Source: SHLQ01 sp964610745 (GTDB lineage Bacteria > Actinomycetota > Acidimicrobiia > Acidimicrobiales > SHLQ01). From it: DNA of 16,651 nucleotides. A program made the translations under genes and the position numbers. Positions 1 through 7,266 of this stretch are shown here, piece by piece. Below the pieces are notes generated by a model, which was not told the origin of the DNA, searched no databases, and was given only the letters and a program-made list of their open reading frames with translations. Position 1 is the stretch's first letter. Each line of letters opens with the position of its first letter. Where the stretch lies: positions 1-16,651 of the forward strand of contig CAZSYL010000073.1 of NCBI GenBank assembly GCA_964610745.1, given 5' to 3'.

Positions 1-1374
1 GTTTCACTCACCGTGCCAATCATCGTGGCCGGATTTGCCAGAGGCTATATCTACGCACTGCGAATCGCCCTTGTCGCAGCCCTACTACCCACCGGTCTTC
101 ACCTCGTCCGCAATGGCTTTGGTTTGGAGGAGTTCCAACCCGTCCTGCAGTGGACGATCATCCTCATCGTCGTCGGCCTCATCGGCGGTCAGACCCGCAG
201 AATCACCGGCGAGGCCGGCCGTCAGCGCAGCCTGGCGATGAACCGAATGGAACGGTTGACCGACGCCAATTCACTGCTCTATTCGCTCCACCGTGTTGCC
301 CAGACGCTCCCCGCATCGCTCGATTTGAACGATGTACTCGACACGACGATGGGTCGAATGCGAAGCCTCTTCGATTACAGCGCAATGGCGTTGCTCGTCT
401 TTGACGAAACGGATGCGAGCTGGCAGGTCATGCGATCTGAAGGTACATCCATGCCGCTCCGACTTGGTCCGACCGAGCTCCCAAACCCGCTCAAGACGGC
501 AATTACCCAGAATCGGCTGGTCGACATCTCTGACCTGCAGGCCTCAAACACGAGCGGCCTGGCCGGCGACAGCGGCAGCGGGCTCTATGCAACGCTTACC
601 GCGCGCGGCCAGATCATTGGCCTATTGGCGATCGAGAGCACCTCTTCGAGCCACTACGACGAACGAACCGTGCAGATGCTGAACGGGTTTGTTGACCCGG
701 TTGCCCTCGCTGTCGACAACGCCCGATGGTTTGGACGCCTCCGAACGATGGGAGCCGACGAAGAACGAGGTCGCATCGCCCGAGATCTACATGACCGCAT
801 TGGTCAATCCATGGCATTTCTCGCTTTCGAAATCGACCGGCTCATCAAGCACCACGGCGAAGGCAAAGAAATCGACGGAGCGCTCGATCAGCTCCAAAGC
901 GATGTTCGTTCCGTCATTCGCGAAATCCGCGACACCCTCTCGGACCTTCGCACCGACGTCAGCGATGACAAGGGGCTAGAGGACACGATCACCGACTTTG
1001 CTGCTCGCGTCGCCGAGCGCAGCGGACTGCAGATCGATGTCGAGATCGATGCCCCAGATCGCCTGCCGATCATGCAGGAACGCGAGCTGTGGCGGATTGC
1101 CCAGGAGGCGATCGTCAACGTCGAACGCCACGCGGAGGCAACGACAGCATCGGTGCGATGGATCTCGGACGGCGAGAACGGTGTGCTGGAGATCTCCGAC
1201 GATGGCCGCGGGTTCACGATCGGCGAAAGCGGTCGGGTCGACAGCTACGGACTGGTCGGCATGCGAGAGCGTGCATCGAGCATCGGAGCATCGATGGAGG
1301 TCGCCACCTCGACCGGTGGCGGAACCCTTATCAGATGCCTCCTCAACCCGGAACCAAACCAACTCGCTGCCTGA
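1..1374 (+). CDS. NarL-family sensor histidine kinase with GAF domain, 5' partial
   Basis: Membrane sensor kinase that would autophosphorylate on His and pass phosphate to a LuxR-type response regulator. The frame is open from base 1. A GTG at 13 gives 453 aa, but that start falls inside what looks like the end of a multi-pass membrane domain (hydrophobic stretches near residues 15-33 and 45-59, numbered from that GTG), so the true start probably lies left of the window. A GAF domain spans about residues 85-240. The HisKA_3 dimerisation helix carries ARDLHDRIGQ with phosphoacceptor His260. The HATPase_c domain follows, with the N-box region around NVERHAEA, a G1 box SDDGRGF and a glycine-rich YGLVGMRERA segment. 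The LiaS/DegS/NarX-like architecture fits the NarL-type regulator at 3466-4110, although that gene is on the other strand. It converges with flp1. The ligand is unknown. Confidence 0.92.
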   Translation, partial: VSLTVPIIVAGFARGYIYALRIALVAALLPTGLHLVRNGFGLEEFQPVLQWTIILIVVGLIGGQTRRITGEAGRQRSLAMNRMERLTDANSLLYSLHRVAQTLPASLDLNDVLDTTMGRMRSLFDYSAMALLVFDETDASWQVMRSEGTSMPLRLGPTELPNPLKTAITQNRLVDISDLQASNTSGLAGDSGSGLYATLTARGQIIGLLAIESTSSSHYDERTVQMLNGFVDPVALAVDNARWFGRLRTMGADEERGRIARDLHDRIGQSMAFLAFEIDRLIKHHGEGKEIDGALDQLQSDVRSVIREIRDTLSDLRTDVSDDKGLEDTITDFAARVAERSGLQIDVEIDAPDRLPIMQERELWRIAQEAIVNVERHAEATTASVRWISDGENGVLEISDDGRGFTIGESGRVDSYGLVGMRERASSIGASMEVATSTGGGTLIRCLLNPEPNQLAA

Positions 1375-1407
1375 GCTGTGTAACAACAAGAGCAACAAAA
1401 AGCAGAA

Positions 1408-1429
1408 AAGAGGGCCCGCTGGCCCTCTT
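1408..1429 (-). terminator. Rho-independent terminator between the kinase gene and flp1
   Basis: A 9-bp perfect stem (1408-1416 with 1421-1429) closes a 4-nt loop. Read on the minus strand it is followed by TTTTCTGCTTTTTG, a good U-rich tail, so it should end the flp1 transcript. The A-rich left flank and the position after the kinase stop mean it may act in both directions, but the plus-strand tail (CCCAAACAACC) lacks a T-run. Confidence 0.8.
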
Positions 1430-1457
1430 CCCAAACAACCGAAAGGTTTACGGCAAG

Positions 1458-1676
1458 CTACGAGTTCGTTGCGACTGCGATCTCGCTGTTGATGCTGCTG
1501 AACTCGGTTCCAAGACCACCGCCGAATGCGGTGATCGCACCGATCGCAACAATGGCGATAAGTGCCAGAAGCAGTGCGTACTCGACCATGGCTGCGCCAC
1601 GCTCGCGGCGTACAGCGTCCTGGTCGGCAACCAGCTCTGAGGATGTTTCGTTGTGTAATGAGTTGATTTCGGCCAT
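1458..1676 (-). CDS. flp: Flp-family type IVc (Tad) pilin 1
   Basis: Major-pilin candidate of the Tad pilus, 72 aa. A 27-residue leader ends in RRERG. It is followed by AAMVEYALLLALIAIVAIGA, which has Glu at +5 and Tyr at +6 of the mature protein, the signature that Flp prepilin peptidases recognise. Cleavage after that Gly would leave a 45-residue mature pilin, with a hydrophobic helix and a short Gly- and Ser-containing C-terminus, normal for this family. The start is ATG at 1676, with a modest AAGG-type ribosome binding site about 9-12 nt upstream. It is one of two pilins in the window and shares a 42-bp identical DNA block with the other. A terminator lies just downstream and direct repeats lie upstream, so it is probably its own transcription unit. 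Which of the two is the major pilin cannot be told from sequence. Confidence 0.93.
   Translation of the reverse strand: MAEINSLHNETSSELVADQDAVRRERGAAMVEYALLLALIAIVAIGAITAFGGGLGTEFSSINSEIAVATNS
1564..1605. repeat. 42-bp block identical to 1930-1971 (flp1 copy)
   Basis: Every base of 1564-1605 is identical to 1930-1971. The block encodes the prepilin cleavage motif and the start of the hydrophobic helix, including identical synonymous positions. Sequence on both sides diverges. The partner copy lies in flp2. Confidence 0.9.
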
Positions 1677-1718
1677 CTTGGGTAACCGCCTTGTAGAGAG
1701 TTTGGGGACTATGTCTTT

Positions 1719-1749
1719 GGAGTAGGGGCTGTCTGAGGAATAGGGGCTG
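1719..1749 (-). repeat. Paired 13-bp direct repeats upstream of flp1
   Basis: GGAGTAGGGGCTG (1719-1731) and GGAATAGGGGCTG (1737-1749) differ at one base and are set 18 bp apart, 43-73 bp upstream of the flp1 start codon. On the coding strand they read CAGCCCCTA(T/C)TCC. Their position and spacing suggest a regulator binding site or promoter element for flp1. The nearby LuxR-type regulator is a candidate ligand, but nothing in the sequence proves it. Confidence 0.5.
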
Positions 1750-1757
1750 AAACGACA

Positions 1758-1787
1758 GGTGGCGGCGAGCTTGCGCCCGCCGCCACC
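1758..1787 (-). terminator. Strong GC hairpin after flp2, probable terminator
   Basis: A 10-bp perfect stem (1758-1767 with 1778-1787) closes a 10-nt loop, about 50 bp beyond the flp2 stop codon. The minus-strand tail is TGTCGTTTCAG, only weakly U-rich, so termination efficiency is uncertain. It could instead protect the 3' end of an abundant pilin mRNA. It separates the two pilin genes into likely independent transcripts. Confidence 0.5.
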
Positions 1788-1835
1788 GTGGCGTTCTAGT
1801 TCGGCACTGCCAGCAGAGCTAACGTGCCGGACTTA

Positions 1836-2024
1836 CTACTGGTTGAGGCCAGAGTTGATTGCGCTGAACTCGCCAGAAACGGTGCCACCAAGAATGGTGA
1901 TTGCAGCGATTGCGACGATGGCGATGAGAGCCAGAAGCAGTGCGTACTCGACCATGGCTGCGCCACGCTCGGTCTTGGTCTGGGCCTGGAGCCAGGTTGC
2001 GAGGAAGTTGAACTGGGTAGTCAC
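1836..2024 (-). CDS. flp: Flp-family type IVc (Tad) pilin 2
   Basis: Second small Tad pilin, 62 aa. The leader ends in KTERG and is followed by AAMVEYALLLALIAIVAIAA, again with Glu +5 and Tyr +6, so prepilin peptidase would cut after that Gly and release a mature pilin of about 41 residues. The start codon is GTG at 2024, chosen because an AAGGAG ribosome binding site lies 9 nt upstream. The hydrophobic core is nearly the same as in flp1, while the leader and C-terminal tail (ending SAINSGLNQ) differ. The 160 bp between it and the glycosyltransferase stop contains no gene. I see only short inverted repeats there (such as GGCC-CATT-GGCC near 2107) and no convincing promoter. It could be the major pilin or a minor variant. 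Confidence 0.93.
   Translation of the reverse strand: MTTQFNFLATWLQAQTKTERGAAMVEYALLLALIAIVAIAAITILGGTVSGEFSAINSGLNQ
1930..1971. repeat. 42-bp block identical to 1564-1605 (flp2 copy)
   Basis: Second copy of the identical block shared by the two pilin genes, in the same orientation and 366 bp from the first. Direct repeats of this length could also support recombination that deletes one pilin gene. Confidence 0.9.
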
Positions 2025-2186
2025 GTCAGGATTCTCCTTGTTGTGGACCCGGTGTTGGGCCCGTTGTGTAGTTAGAACTTCGACGCTGTTTCGGGTTTTC
2101 CGTATAGGCCCATTGGCCCTTCAAACAGATAGTTTTGACTGCGTCCGAGCGCCCAAAAAGCCCGCTCAGCGTTGAAATACCAACGT

Positions 2187-3413
2187 TTATGCCGCGAGGT
2201 CCTGTGTTGGTGCTGAGCCGGCGGTCACAGTGAGCGAGGCTCCGATCTCGGGCTCAGCGACGACTCCTGTGTCCATACGCCTGGCGTCGACGGCGGTCAA
2301 AATCAGCGTGACCGCCACCGCTGGTCCAACGATTGGGTTCAATTCGACGAAAACACTCCCCCACGTCCCGAACCACACAACCCATGCCAGACGCTGAGTC
2401 CACCGCTTTGCGAGCTCGCCACCGCGAACCCGAGCGTTCATCCAGAGCGCAAACATCCCCATGGCCACGAGAGCGCCGTCATAGAAGTACAGGCGTGGAT
2501 TCGCTGCGACAGCAAACAGTGCCAGAGCTCCAAACGCCCGTACCGGGCTTTCTGCGAGGCGATCGGGGGTCCACAACACGAGAATCGACACACCGAGCAC
2601 CGTGGTAATGGCCAGCCAGATGGCGATCGACACCGTCGTTGCATCTTGAAGGCCAAAGATGGTCTGCACAGAAGAGAGTACGGTCACCATCTTGTCGATG
2701 GGAACAATCCCCTGTTCCTGGAGCTCTGCCATGTTTTGAACATTGCCCAAAAATCCACTCCAGAGACCGACCCCGAGGGGAAGCGATGACAAGACCAACG
2801 CAACGCTGCCCGCAATGAACCCACCGAGTGTCTTCCACGAGCGGGCCCAGACGAGCGCTACGGGTGCGACGATTGCGACGTTGGGCTTAATCCAGAGCAA
2901 TGCGAGCACGAGACCGGCTAGAGCTAAGCGGTCTCGCTTAAAGAGGAGCACCGCCGCGCCGAAAGCCAACACGTAGAACCCGCTGTACTGGCCAATGAGG
3001 GTCGCTCCAACCGCTACGCCTGAACAGATAGCGACGATCAGGCCCGTCGTGCGATCGACGTCACCGTCTTCGGCGCGAGCAAACCAACGCAGCCCCGCAA
3101 TGTAGGCAATAAGAGTGCTAACCGCAGCGACTGCGTAGGACCCAAGAAACCCGAATAGTGCAAGCGGGAACGAAAGCCACAACACAAAGGGCGGGTAGAG
3201 ATACGGGAGCGGTTCTTCCTCGAACGAGAACGGACGATAGACCGTCTCACCTGCAAAGAACCGGTCTGCCGCCCGATCAAAGGCGGTCCAGTCGGTCTCA
3301 AGATTCGTGCTTGGATCGTCTAGCACCCATACAGCCAGCATGAGGACCAAGACACCGGTTACGGCAATCGGTCCCATGCGTGCAAGCTTTGTGCCCGCGG
3401 AGATGTCATTCAT
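2187..3413 (-). CDS. GT87-family (DUF2029) integral membrane glycosyltransferase
   Basis: Predicted GT-C fold enzyme, 408 aa, with roughly nine to eleven membrane segments. Family members transfer a hexose, typically mannose, from a polyprenyl-phosphate donor on the outer face of the membrane. Visible signatures are the first-loop acidic motif DWTAFDRAADRFFAGETVY (residues 41-59, candidate catalytic Asp41), the YLYPPF motif (71-76), GQYSGFYVLAFGAAVLLFKR (141-160), the LLWIKPN segment (172-178) and NPRLYFYDG (305-313). The C-terminal 30 residues are hydrophilic. The start is ATG at 3413; the ribosome binding site is poor. It lies 52 bp behind the response regulator on the same strand and is probably co-transcribed with it. 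Its position between the regulator and the pilins suggests pilin or surface-glycan modification, which is inference. The acceptor cannot be read from sequence. Confidence 0.82.
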   Translation of the reverse strand: MNDISAGTKLARMGPIAVTGVLVLMLAVWVLDDPSTNLETDWTAFDRAADRFFAGETVYRPFSFEEEPLPYLYPPFVLWLSFPLALFGFLGSYAVAAVSTLIAYIAGLRWFARAEDGDVDRTTGLIVAICSGVAVGATLIGQYSGFYVLAFGAAVLLFKRDRLALAGLVLALLWIKPNVAIVAPVALVWARSWKTLGGFIAGSVALVLSSLPLGVGLWSGFLGNVQNMAELQEQGIVPIDKMVTVLSSVQTIFGLQDATTVSIAIWLAITTVLGVSILVLWTPDRLAESPVRAFGALALFAVAANPRLYFYDGALVAMGMFALWMNARVRGGELAKRWTQRLAWVVWFGTWGSVFVELNPIVGPAVAVTLILTAVDARRMDTGVVAEPEIGASLTVTAGSAPTQDLAA

Positions 3414-3465
3414 CGTGGACTACCGCCCACCTCAGAATCGACTTGGTGGCCCACAGACTGACCCC

Positions 3466-4110
3466 TTAGTCGAGGTGAACGATTCCCATCCGGACAGCGG
3501 ACAGAACAGCCTGGGTGCGATCCCGGGCATCGAGCTTCTGGTAGATCGACGCGAGGTGGTTCTTCACCGTCTTCTGCGAAATGAAGAGCTGCTCGGCGAC
3601 CTCTGGTGTCGAGCATCCGTCCGCGATCAGCTGGAGAACTTCTTCTTCACGCTTGGTGACCACACGTTCCTGCTCAGGAACTGGCTGGTCCATGCGACGG
3701 ACCTCGTTCAGCATCGTTGCAGCCAATTGCGGTGACAGCGCAGTGTCTCCAGCAGCGGCCATGCGAACCGCATCCGCGATCTCGTTGGTCGAGCAGTCCT
3801 TGACGAGGTAGCCCGAAGCGCCTGCACGAATCGCATTCGCAAGCACGTCCTGGTCGGCGTGCATCGTCAACATGACGATACGAGCTTCCGGGTATGCCTC
3901 ACGAATCTGGCGACACGCCTCAACGCCGTCGAGCTCAGGCATCGTGACATCCATAAGGATGACCTCTGGCTTGACCTGGGTTGCAAGCTGAACTGCTTCT
4001 GCGCCGTTGCGAGCCTCGGCTACAACGTCGAAGCCCTCGTCGCGCATCGAGCGGCTGAGGCCCTCACGGAGCATTCGGTGATCGTCTGCGAGCATCAAGC
4101 GGATCGTCAT
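3466..4110 (-). CDS. NarL/LuxR-type response regulator
   Basis: Two-domain transcription factor, 214 aa, of normal family length. The receiver domain (residues 1-120) has the acidic pair Asp9/Asp10, phosphoacceptor Asp54 in ILMDVTMPELDG, Thr82 and Lys104, so all catalytic positions are intact. The GerE/LuxR helix-turn-helix spans about 150-212, with the usual TKREEEVLQLIADG start and the recognition-helix region ISQKTVKNHLASIYQKL. The start is ATG at 4110 with an AGGA site about 10 nt upstream. It is separated from tadC by a likely terminator and has its own candidate promoter at 4174-4200. The likely partner is the kinase at the left end of the window, because kinase class and regulator class match and only the pilin and glycosyltransferase genes lie between them. 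The targets are unknown; the tad and flp genes are the obvious guess. Confidence 0.95.
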   Translation of the reverse strand: MTIRLMLADDHRMLREGLSRSMRDEGFDVVAEARNGAEAVQLATQVKPEVILMDVTMPELDGVEACRQIREAYPEARIVMLTMHADQDVLANAIRAGASGYLVKDCSTNEIADAVRMAAAGDTALSPQLAATMLNEVRRMDQPVPEQERVVTKREEEVLQLIADGCSTPEVAEQLFISQKTVKNHLASIYQKLDARDRTQAVLSAVRMGIVHLD

Positions 4111-4173
4111 GGTTCTTCGTTCCTGTGTGCGTGGTAGTAGTTGTGGAGAAGGCGTATCCCCTCCGACCTACTC

Positions 4174-4200
4174 CTATCGACCTCTGAGGGACGGACTTAA
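4174..4200 (-). promoter_or_regulatory. Candidate sigma-28 (FliA/WhiG)-like promoter of the response regulator
   Basis: On the minus strand TTAAGTCC, 11 nt, then GTCGATAG resembles the FliA/WhiG consensus TAAAGTTT-N11-GCCGATAA with exact spacing and 11 of 16 positions matching. It sits 64-90 bp upstream of the regulator's ATG. A match this good could arise by chance in about 1 kb of intergenic DNA, so this is a hypothesis. Confidence 0.35.
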
Positions 4201-4208
4201 GGTTCAAA

Positions 4209-4233
4209 AGGCCCATCCGCCGTCAAACGGCCT
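4209..4233 (-). terminator. Possible terminator after tadC
   Basis: AGGCC (4209-4213) pairs with GGCCT (4229-4233), and on the minus strand the structure ends in CTTTTG. An alternative inner hairpin GCCGT/ACGGC (4219-4223 with 4227-4231) competes. It begins about 13 bp beyond the tadC stop. The stem is short, so strength is doubtful. Confidence 0.45.
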
Positions 4234-4245
4234 ATTCGGTCAGGA

Positions 4246-5205
4246 TTAACCGAGTTCGTTGAGGATCTGAATCATCGCTGGCACGAGCACGACCACGAAC
4301 AACGCCGGGAAGATACACAGAACCATTGGGATCAGCATCTTGACCGGGGCCTTCTGTGCTGTTTCCTGAGCGATCTGGCGACGACGGATTCGCATGTCGT
4401 CAGACTGTGAGCGAAGTACACGGCCGATCGAAACACCGAACGTGTCCGCCTGGAGAATTGCGAGGACGAACGAGCGAACCTCGCTGATGTCAATACGGGC
4501 GTCGAGCGCTCGCATTGCGTCTGCTCGGCTGGCGCCTGCTCTGGTTTCACCGAGCATGCGGGCAAACTCGGTCGACAGTGCGCCCGGTACGGTCTCGATC
4601 GTCTTGTCCAATGCCTGTTCGAAGCCGAGTCCGGCCTCGACAGAGATCGTCAGGAGATCGAGCACGTCGGGAAGGTCTCGCAGAATCCCGGTCTGACGTT
4701 CCTCGACTGCACGGGTCAACTTGGCGTCGGGGCCAAGGACGAGCGCTGCCAGAATTGCACCGCTGATAGCAAGCCTAGTGAGTCCCTGGAAGTCCAGTGG
4801 ATTCCAGACAAACATGAAGATCAGCACGAGTGGTACTGCAGCGATTGCGAAGACGCGGCTGGCGAGAAAGCGGTCGACCTCGGCGGTCGAATCGCGGCCT
4901 GCCATGACGAACTTCTGTCGAACCTTCTCGATGTAGCCAGCAGGAGTGAACTTACGTCCAAATTCTCCTGCACCATCGAAGACCTGACCACTCAAGCGGC
5001 TGATGACCGAACCTTGGAGGGCGTGCTCGTCGATGATGCCGGCGTTTGCAGCGGCACCGACGTCATAACCGTCGACCTGGCTCAGCGTCTCTCGAGCTTC
5101 TTTCTGCTCGAGGTACCGAGTTGCGATGTAGAACGCCATCAACGTGACGGCGATGGCGGCGAGCAGAACGGCGAGCTCGACCGGGATTGATGTAAGGATT
5201 GACAT
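4246..5205 (-). CDS. tadC: TadC, type II secretion F-family pilus platform protein
   Basis: Inner-membrane platform subunit of the Tad machine, 319 aa. It pairs with TadB to couple the CpaF motor to pilin insertion or extraction. Predicted membrane segments lie at about residues 9-29, 117-135, 144-160 and 290-312. The T2SSF domain, about 175-305, begins with LPDVLDLLTISVEAGLGFEQAL-type sequence and contains the cytoplasmic helical bundle. The start is ATG at 5205, 18 bp after the tadB stop, with AGGAG 10 nt upstream. It is the last gene of the tad operon, followed by a possible terminator. Length and topology are normal for TadC, and nothing appears broken. Confidence 0.93.
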   Translation of the reverse strand: MSILTSIPVELAVLLAAIAVTLMAFYIATRYLEQKEARETLSQVDGYDVGAAANAGIIDEHALQGSVISRLSGQVFDGAGEFGRKFTPAGYIEKVRQKFVMAGRDSTAEVDRFLASRVFAIAAVPLVLIFMFVWNPLDFQGLTRLAISGAILAALVLGPDAKLTRAVEERQTGILRDLPDVLDLLTISVEAGLGFEQALDKTIETVPGALSTEFARMLGETRAGASRADAMRALDARIDISEVRSFVLAILQADTFGVSIGRVLRSQSDDMRIRRRQIAQETAQKAPVKMLIPMVLCIFPALFVVVLVPAMIQILNELG

Positions 5206-5223
5206 GTTCTTATTTCTCCTGCA

Positions 5224-7266
5224 TCACAGCTCGATGTCGATGATTTTGCGCATCCAGAAACCACCGATGGTCATGCTGATGAGTGCTACACCGACCATGA
5301 CCAAACCAATGTTGTTCGTCCACAGCTCACTGAGGTAGTCCCGGTTGAGGAAGAACATTGCCAACCCAACCAAGAACGGCAGACAGACGAGCACGATCGC
5401 TGAGATTCGGCCTTCGGCGGTGAGTGCCCGAACCTCGCCACGCAGCCGAGCACGAGACTGCATCGTCTCGGCAACAATGCTGAGAAGCTCGGCGAGGTTA
5501 CCGCCGACTTCACGCTGAATCTTGATTGCGACGATCGCCCAGACCATGTCCTGTGAGTCGACTCGGTCGGCCAAGTCATCGAGAGCAATATCCATGTCCT
5601 TGCCCAAACGAGCTTCGTTCACGGTACGGCGGAACTCACCAGCGAGTGGTTCTTCTGCCTCGTTGCCCACAGCGTCGATGCCCTGAAGGAAGCTGTAGCC
5701 GGCCTTGAGCGTGCTGGCCAACAGGTTCAGCGTGTCGGGCAGCTGTTCTTCGATTCTGCGAGCACGTGCCTCGACCTTACGGCGGACGATCACCGATGGG
5801 ATGATCGCGGCCGGAAGAGCAAGGGCGAGGCCGCCAAGGAGGCTGGTTCCAAAGATCAGGAAGCCGAGAACGAACGCAAAGAGCACGAGTGCAACCTGGA
5901 TGGCGAAGGCTTCGCCCGCACGGAGTGGGATCTCGGCCTTCTCGAGAAGGTTCGTCGTCGAGTTGAGGCTGCCACGAGCTTCGGCGGCTTCCTCGGCGCG
6001 TTCGACCACTTGTTCGATGATTCGCGAACGGTTGCTTGCAAAGGCATCGTCAGCTTCGATCTGAGCATCGGTTTTTGCGTCCTGAGAGCCATAGACCGAC
6101 AAGGTCGAGTTCAGAGTGTTGTCCGAACCTGCAAGGATCTGCATGAGCGAGAAGGCAAAGACCAGGACGGCCACGACGATCAAAGCGATTGCCACGAGCG
6201 CAACGGTGTTGCCCTCGAAGATCGAGAACCGTGAAGACTCGGCGAGCAGCGGAGCGTTGAGTCCAGCACCATCGACGATTCCGTTCGGAAGAATTCGAAC
6301 TCGTTCAGAATCACCTGCATAACGAACGGTGAGTTCGTTGGTGCCATCTTCACCCTGGCCGTTGTCGGAACGGGCGTCGATGATTGAACTCGTTGAGAAT
6401 GTACCAACGAGGTACGACTGCTGAGTGGCAGCCGCGTTTTGTGCCGCAACCGTCATGTTGGATTCTGCGGACACGCCACGGAAGACTGCGCCGCCACGAA
6501 CCGCATCTGCAATGCTGGCGAACCCAGAGATATCGAGGTTGGTTGTCCGAGGTGCAACAACGGTGAGCGACGCATCGACACCGAGCAGTCGGCCGCGAGT
6601 CGCATCAGGAGTCAGGTTAGAGTTACCACCTGGGGAGCCAATAAAGGCCACAACGTTGCGAATGGTGTCGCCTTGGTCGGCAAAGGCCCGAACCGACTGG
6701 CCAATGGCGTCATAGGTAACAGCACCGCCGCCGGGGCTGAGTCCATTGATCGCAGATCGAATGGTTGCATGGTTGTTCGTGAAGCCAACCTCGGGCGTAA
6801 TCTCGTTTCGGCCGCCACCGGCGCGAACGAGCATGATTTCGGTGTCGGCACTCAAGCCGTCGACAAACGCGAGCGCTGCGTCGCGGATAGCCGAGAAGCC
6901 AGCGATGTCGTCAGCGTTCTGCGAATCGTCGATGACGACGATCGTCTGCGAGCGAACCGACGTTTGGAAGATCGGCGCAACCGAAGCAACGATCTCTTCA
7001 CCTTCGATCTCAACGGTGAGCTCGCCACCTTCGGCGCCAGCTGCAGGTCGGACGACGATCGTACCTGTCGTATCTCGAACATCGACCTGGAGCGTCTCAA
7101 AGTCGACTCTGTTTTCCGAGCCCGACTGTGCCGACAACGGCGCAGCAAAGAGCCCGACAACCAACATGAGGATTGTGCTGATCGCTAACGCCAGCGTTCC
7201 TCGCCGTCGACGAGGTGCAGGCGAGCTGCCCTCGTTTCGACGTTGCGTGTGAGAACTCAGGTTCAT
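5224..7266 (-). CDS. tadB: vWA-like domain fused to TadB platform protein
   Basis: At 680 aa this is about twice the length of ordinary TadB. Residues 24-46 form a signal peptide or anchor ending in APLSA. Residues about 105-285 look like a von Willebrand A fold: strand QTIVVIDDSQN, then NVVAFIGSPGG. The metal-site motif DxSxS appears as Asp-Asp-Ser-Gln-Asn (113-117), and the usual later Asp is replaced (GSPGG, 210-214), so metal binding is probably weakened. A membrane helix follows (354-376), then a cytoplasmic linker rich in Glu and Ala (395-440), two helices (about 453-490), the T2SSF domain starting at EEQLPDTLNLLASTLKAGYS (about 507-635) and C-terminal helices. The vWA part would lie outside the membrane and the TadB part is the platform. 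The ATG overlaps the cpaF stop (ATGA) and has GGAGG upstream, indicating translational coupling. Confidence 0.9.
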   Translation of the reverse strand: MNLSSHTQRRNEGSSPAPRRRRGTLALAISTILMLVVGLFAAPLSAQSGSENRVDFETLQVDVRDTTGTIVVRPAAGAEGGELTVEIEGEEIVASVAPIFQTSVRSQTIVVIDDSQNADDIAGFSAIRDAALAFVDGLSADTEIMLVRAGGGRNEITPEVGFTNNHATIRSAINGLSPGGGAVTYDAIGQSVRAFADQGDTIRNVVAFIGSPGGNSNLTPDATRGRLLGVDASLTVVAPRTTNLDISGFASIADAVRGGAVFRGVSAESNMTVAAQNAAATQQSYLVGTFSTSSIIDARSDNGQGEDGTNELTVRYAGDSERVRILPNGIVDGAGLNAPLLAESSRFSIFEGNTVALVAIALIVVAVLVFAFSLMQILAGSDNTLNSTLSVYGSQDAKTDAQIEADDAFASNRSRIIEQVVERAEEAAEARGSLNSTTNLLEKAEIPLRAGEAFAIQVALVLFAFVLGFLIFGTSLLGGLALALPAAIIPSVIVRRKVEARARRIEEQLPDTLNLLASTLKAGYSFLQGIDAVGNEAEEPLAGEFRRTVNEARLGKDMDIALDDLADRVDSQDMVWAIVAIKIQREVGGNLAELLSIVAETMQSRARLRGEVRALTAEGRISAIVLVCLPFLVGLAMFFLNRDYLSELWTNNIGLVMVGVALISMTIGGFWMRKIIDIEL

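Noticed and set aside
4232..4243. CTATTCGGTCAG shared with 15419-15430
   Set aside because: Several repeated 12-mers are expected by chance in a window of this size, and the two contexts are unrelated.
6439..7188. A 249-codon plus-strand open frame opposite the vWA part of tadB
   Set aside because: It has no recognisable motif and covers a continuous minus-strand gene with a good start and coupling to cpaF.
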